A stretch of 54,519 nucleotides of DNA, taken from assembly GCA_947471985.1 (NCBI GenBank), contig CANIZL010000039.1, forward strand, positions 1-54,519, written 5' to 3'. The stretch's first letter is position 1. Every line of letters starts with the position of its first letter. Made by a program: the position numbers and the translations under genes. The notes beneath the pieces are model-generated. The model saw only the letters and a program-made list of their open reading frames with translations, did no database searches and was not told where the DNA came from. Source of the DNA: Verrucomicrobiota bacterium. GTDB lineage: Bacteria > Verrucomicrobiota > Verrucomicrobiia > Limisphaerales > UBA9464. Below, in pieces: positions 53,507-54,519 of the stretch.

Positions 53507-54519
53507 GCGGAGTCACGGTGAGCGCCGATACCCGGGAGCCGCCGCGGTCAAAACAGAGCGCGTGCAGCGCATTGCGGAATTTCTCCAGATCGAGGTGCGG
53601 ACCGATCAGCACCGCCACCGGTGACGGGTGCGGACGGGCCGGAAATTCCTCAATGAAATGGGTGCCCCAGACGGATTGAAAAATGTAGAGCTTTTCGGGG
53701 GAGGATCGGAAACGGATGAAGCCCTTGGCGCGCACCACCTCCCGGCCATTCAAGGAGCTGAGAAAGGCCTCAAAACGGGAGCGCTCCACGGGCACGGGCA
53801 GGTGGAAAACCAGACTCAGATAGTGTGCATGAAGATGGGCCGGGCGGGTGCCCTCGTCGGCCAATTCCGGTGCGCTCAAGGCGCGTCCTCCCGGTTCTGC
53901 AGTCAATAAATCCCCGATATCCGGCAGCCCAAACGGCAACCGCACCAGGCGCGCTCCCGGGTTGATTTCCCGCACGGCGGATTCGACCGCGAGAATCTCC
54001 TCCTCCGGCAGCCGATCGCAGCGGGACAGACAAATTACGTGGGCGAACTGCAGCTGCTTCCGCGCGAGAACCCGCTCCCCAATGTCGGTCTCGGGCCGCG
54101 CATACCAGTGGGCATCCAACACCGTCACTACCGCCTGCAAGTGAACGAGCGGCAGCAGGTCGTGGTCGGTGAGGACGTCGATCACGTTGTCAGGGTCGGC
54201 GAGGCCGCTGGTTTCGACGACGATATAATCGCACTCCCCGGACACGGCCAACTGGGTGCAGGCGCGGTCGAGTTCATTGTCGGGAGCACAGCACACACAG
54301 CCGCCCGCCACCTGCCGCACGGGCAGACCGGGACGATCAATGAGCTGGGAATCGATGGATTCCTGGCCGAATTCGTTCATGACCACGCCCATGCGACGGC
54401 CGGTCATGGGGGACTCGCGCAACCAGCGAAGCAGCAGCGTGGTCTTTCCGGCGCCGAGAAATCCGGTCAGCAGGATGACGGGTAATCGCTCGTCAACGGC
54501 CTCGCCGGGCGGGGCGTCG
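53499..54519 (-). CDS. CobW/G3E-family GTPase (5' end beyond window)
   Basis: 340 codons in the window, open to its right edge, so the true start is outside. Walker A in LLTGFLGAGKTTLLLRWL at about 54430-54480, GGCVCCAPDNELDRA with the CxCC metal motif, VVETSGLADP, and SRCD as the NKxD variant. The C-terminal CobW_C domain includes VRAKGFIRF and FIEEFPARP. This family inserts or traffics metals, especially Zn or Co. It overlaps tcdA by 8 nt. No zinc-uptake box is visible within the window. Confidence 0.9.
   Translation of the reverse strand, partial: DAPPGEAVDERLPVILLTGFLGAGKTTLLLRWLRESPMTGRRMGVVMNEFGQESIDSQLIDRPGLPVRQVAGGCVCCAPDNELDRACTQLAVSGECDYIVVETSGLADPDNVIDVLTDHDLLPLVHLQAVVTVLDAHWYARPETDIGERVLARKQLQFAHVICLSRCDRLPEEEILAVESAVREINPGARLVRLPFGLPDIGDLLTAEPGGRALSAPELADEGTRPAHLHAHYLSLVFHLPVPVERSRFEAFLSSLNGREVVRAKGFIRFRSSPEKLYIFQSVWGTHFIEEFPARPHPSPVAVLIGPHLDLEKFRNALHALCFDRGGSRVSALTVTPHE

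Noticed and set aside
1-54519. CRISPR arrays and tRNA or rRNA genes
   Set aside because: No regularly spaced direct repeats with spacers of array type, and no cloverleaf T-arm pattern or rRNA stretch found by eye; a tRNAscan and Infernal run would settle it.

Overview
The window looks like chromosome from a GC-rich member of the Verrucomicrobiota. The main evidence is two very large PVC-type proteins (beta-propeller dehydrogenase, HEAT repeats and a C-terminal CxxCH haem site), an H-X9-D pseudopilin-like protein, GxDLY/SGNH hydrolase, DUF5069, right-handed beta-helix and Ig/RCC1 secreted proteins, and many genes without a clear Shine-Dalgarno. Most genes are on the minus strand. I saw no rRNA, tRNA or CRISPR array.

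Layout. 0.1-5.2 kb: an RCC1 propeller protein, a complete ISKra4-type insertion sequence (2548-4290, with terminal inverted repeats, a 9-bp target duplication and an A9 frameshift site), a 5'-truncated PepSY membrane gene and simple repeats. 5.3-6.1 kb: a sigma-54 promoter with an 11-bp-phased upstream array driving a small secreted protein. 6.1-18.6 kb: metabolic and hypothetical genes (SGNH hydrolase, SRPBCC, dienelactone hydrolase, thioredoxin-fold protein, PVC dehydrogenase 1, trpS, MBL hydrolase, TPM protein, a DUF1801 gene broken by an amber codon, HEAT protein). 18.9-25.6 kb: a TolC-MFP-RND efflux operon whose last gene is a chimera of a YncE-like propeller start and a beta-helix body. 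25.9-31.2 kb: DUF5069, a stand-alone GyrB-type TOPRIM protein, a possible ATP-grasp protein, and a sugar ABC ATPase plus binding protein with no permease. 31.3-39.9 kb: pseudopilin, sigma-54 response regulator, Ig-domain secreted protein, a 0.7-kb regulatory region, and a CHASE2 hybrid kinase. 40-47.4 kb: argD-like aminotransferase, TIM-barrel protein, PVC dehydrogenase 2, PHP protein. 47.4-54.5 kb: a tightly overlapping operon running cobW - tcdA - purM - 4TM protein - three CNNM/CorC proteins.

The most interesting part is 32.5-40 kb. A sensor kinase with a degenerate receiver and an NtrC-type activator flank a large secreted Ig protein. The gap between kinase and Ig gene holds two divergent -24/-12 (sigma-54) promoters. 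Between them lie five copies of a 16-bp palindrome, GGTCCG-N4-CGGACC, spaced by whole helical turns, as expected for a shared enhancer. One promoter faces the Ig gene and regulator. The other faces a stretch with no recognisable gene and runs antisense to the 3' end of the kinase, so it may make a small RNA or peptide. A third sigma-54 promoter with a different phased array sits at 5.4 kb. I read this as a small sigma-54-controlled surface-protein regulon; the link between regulator and palindromes is inference.
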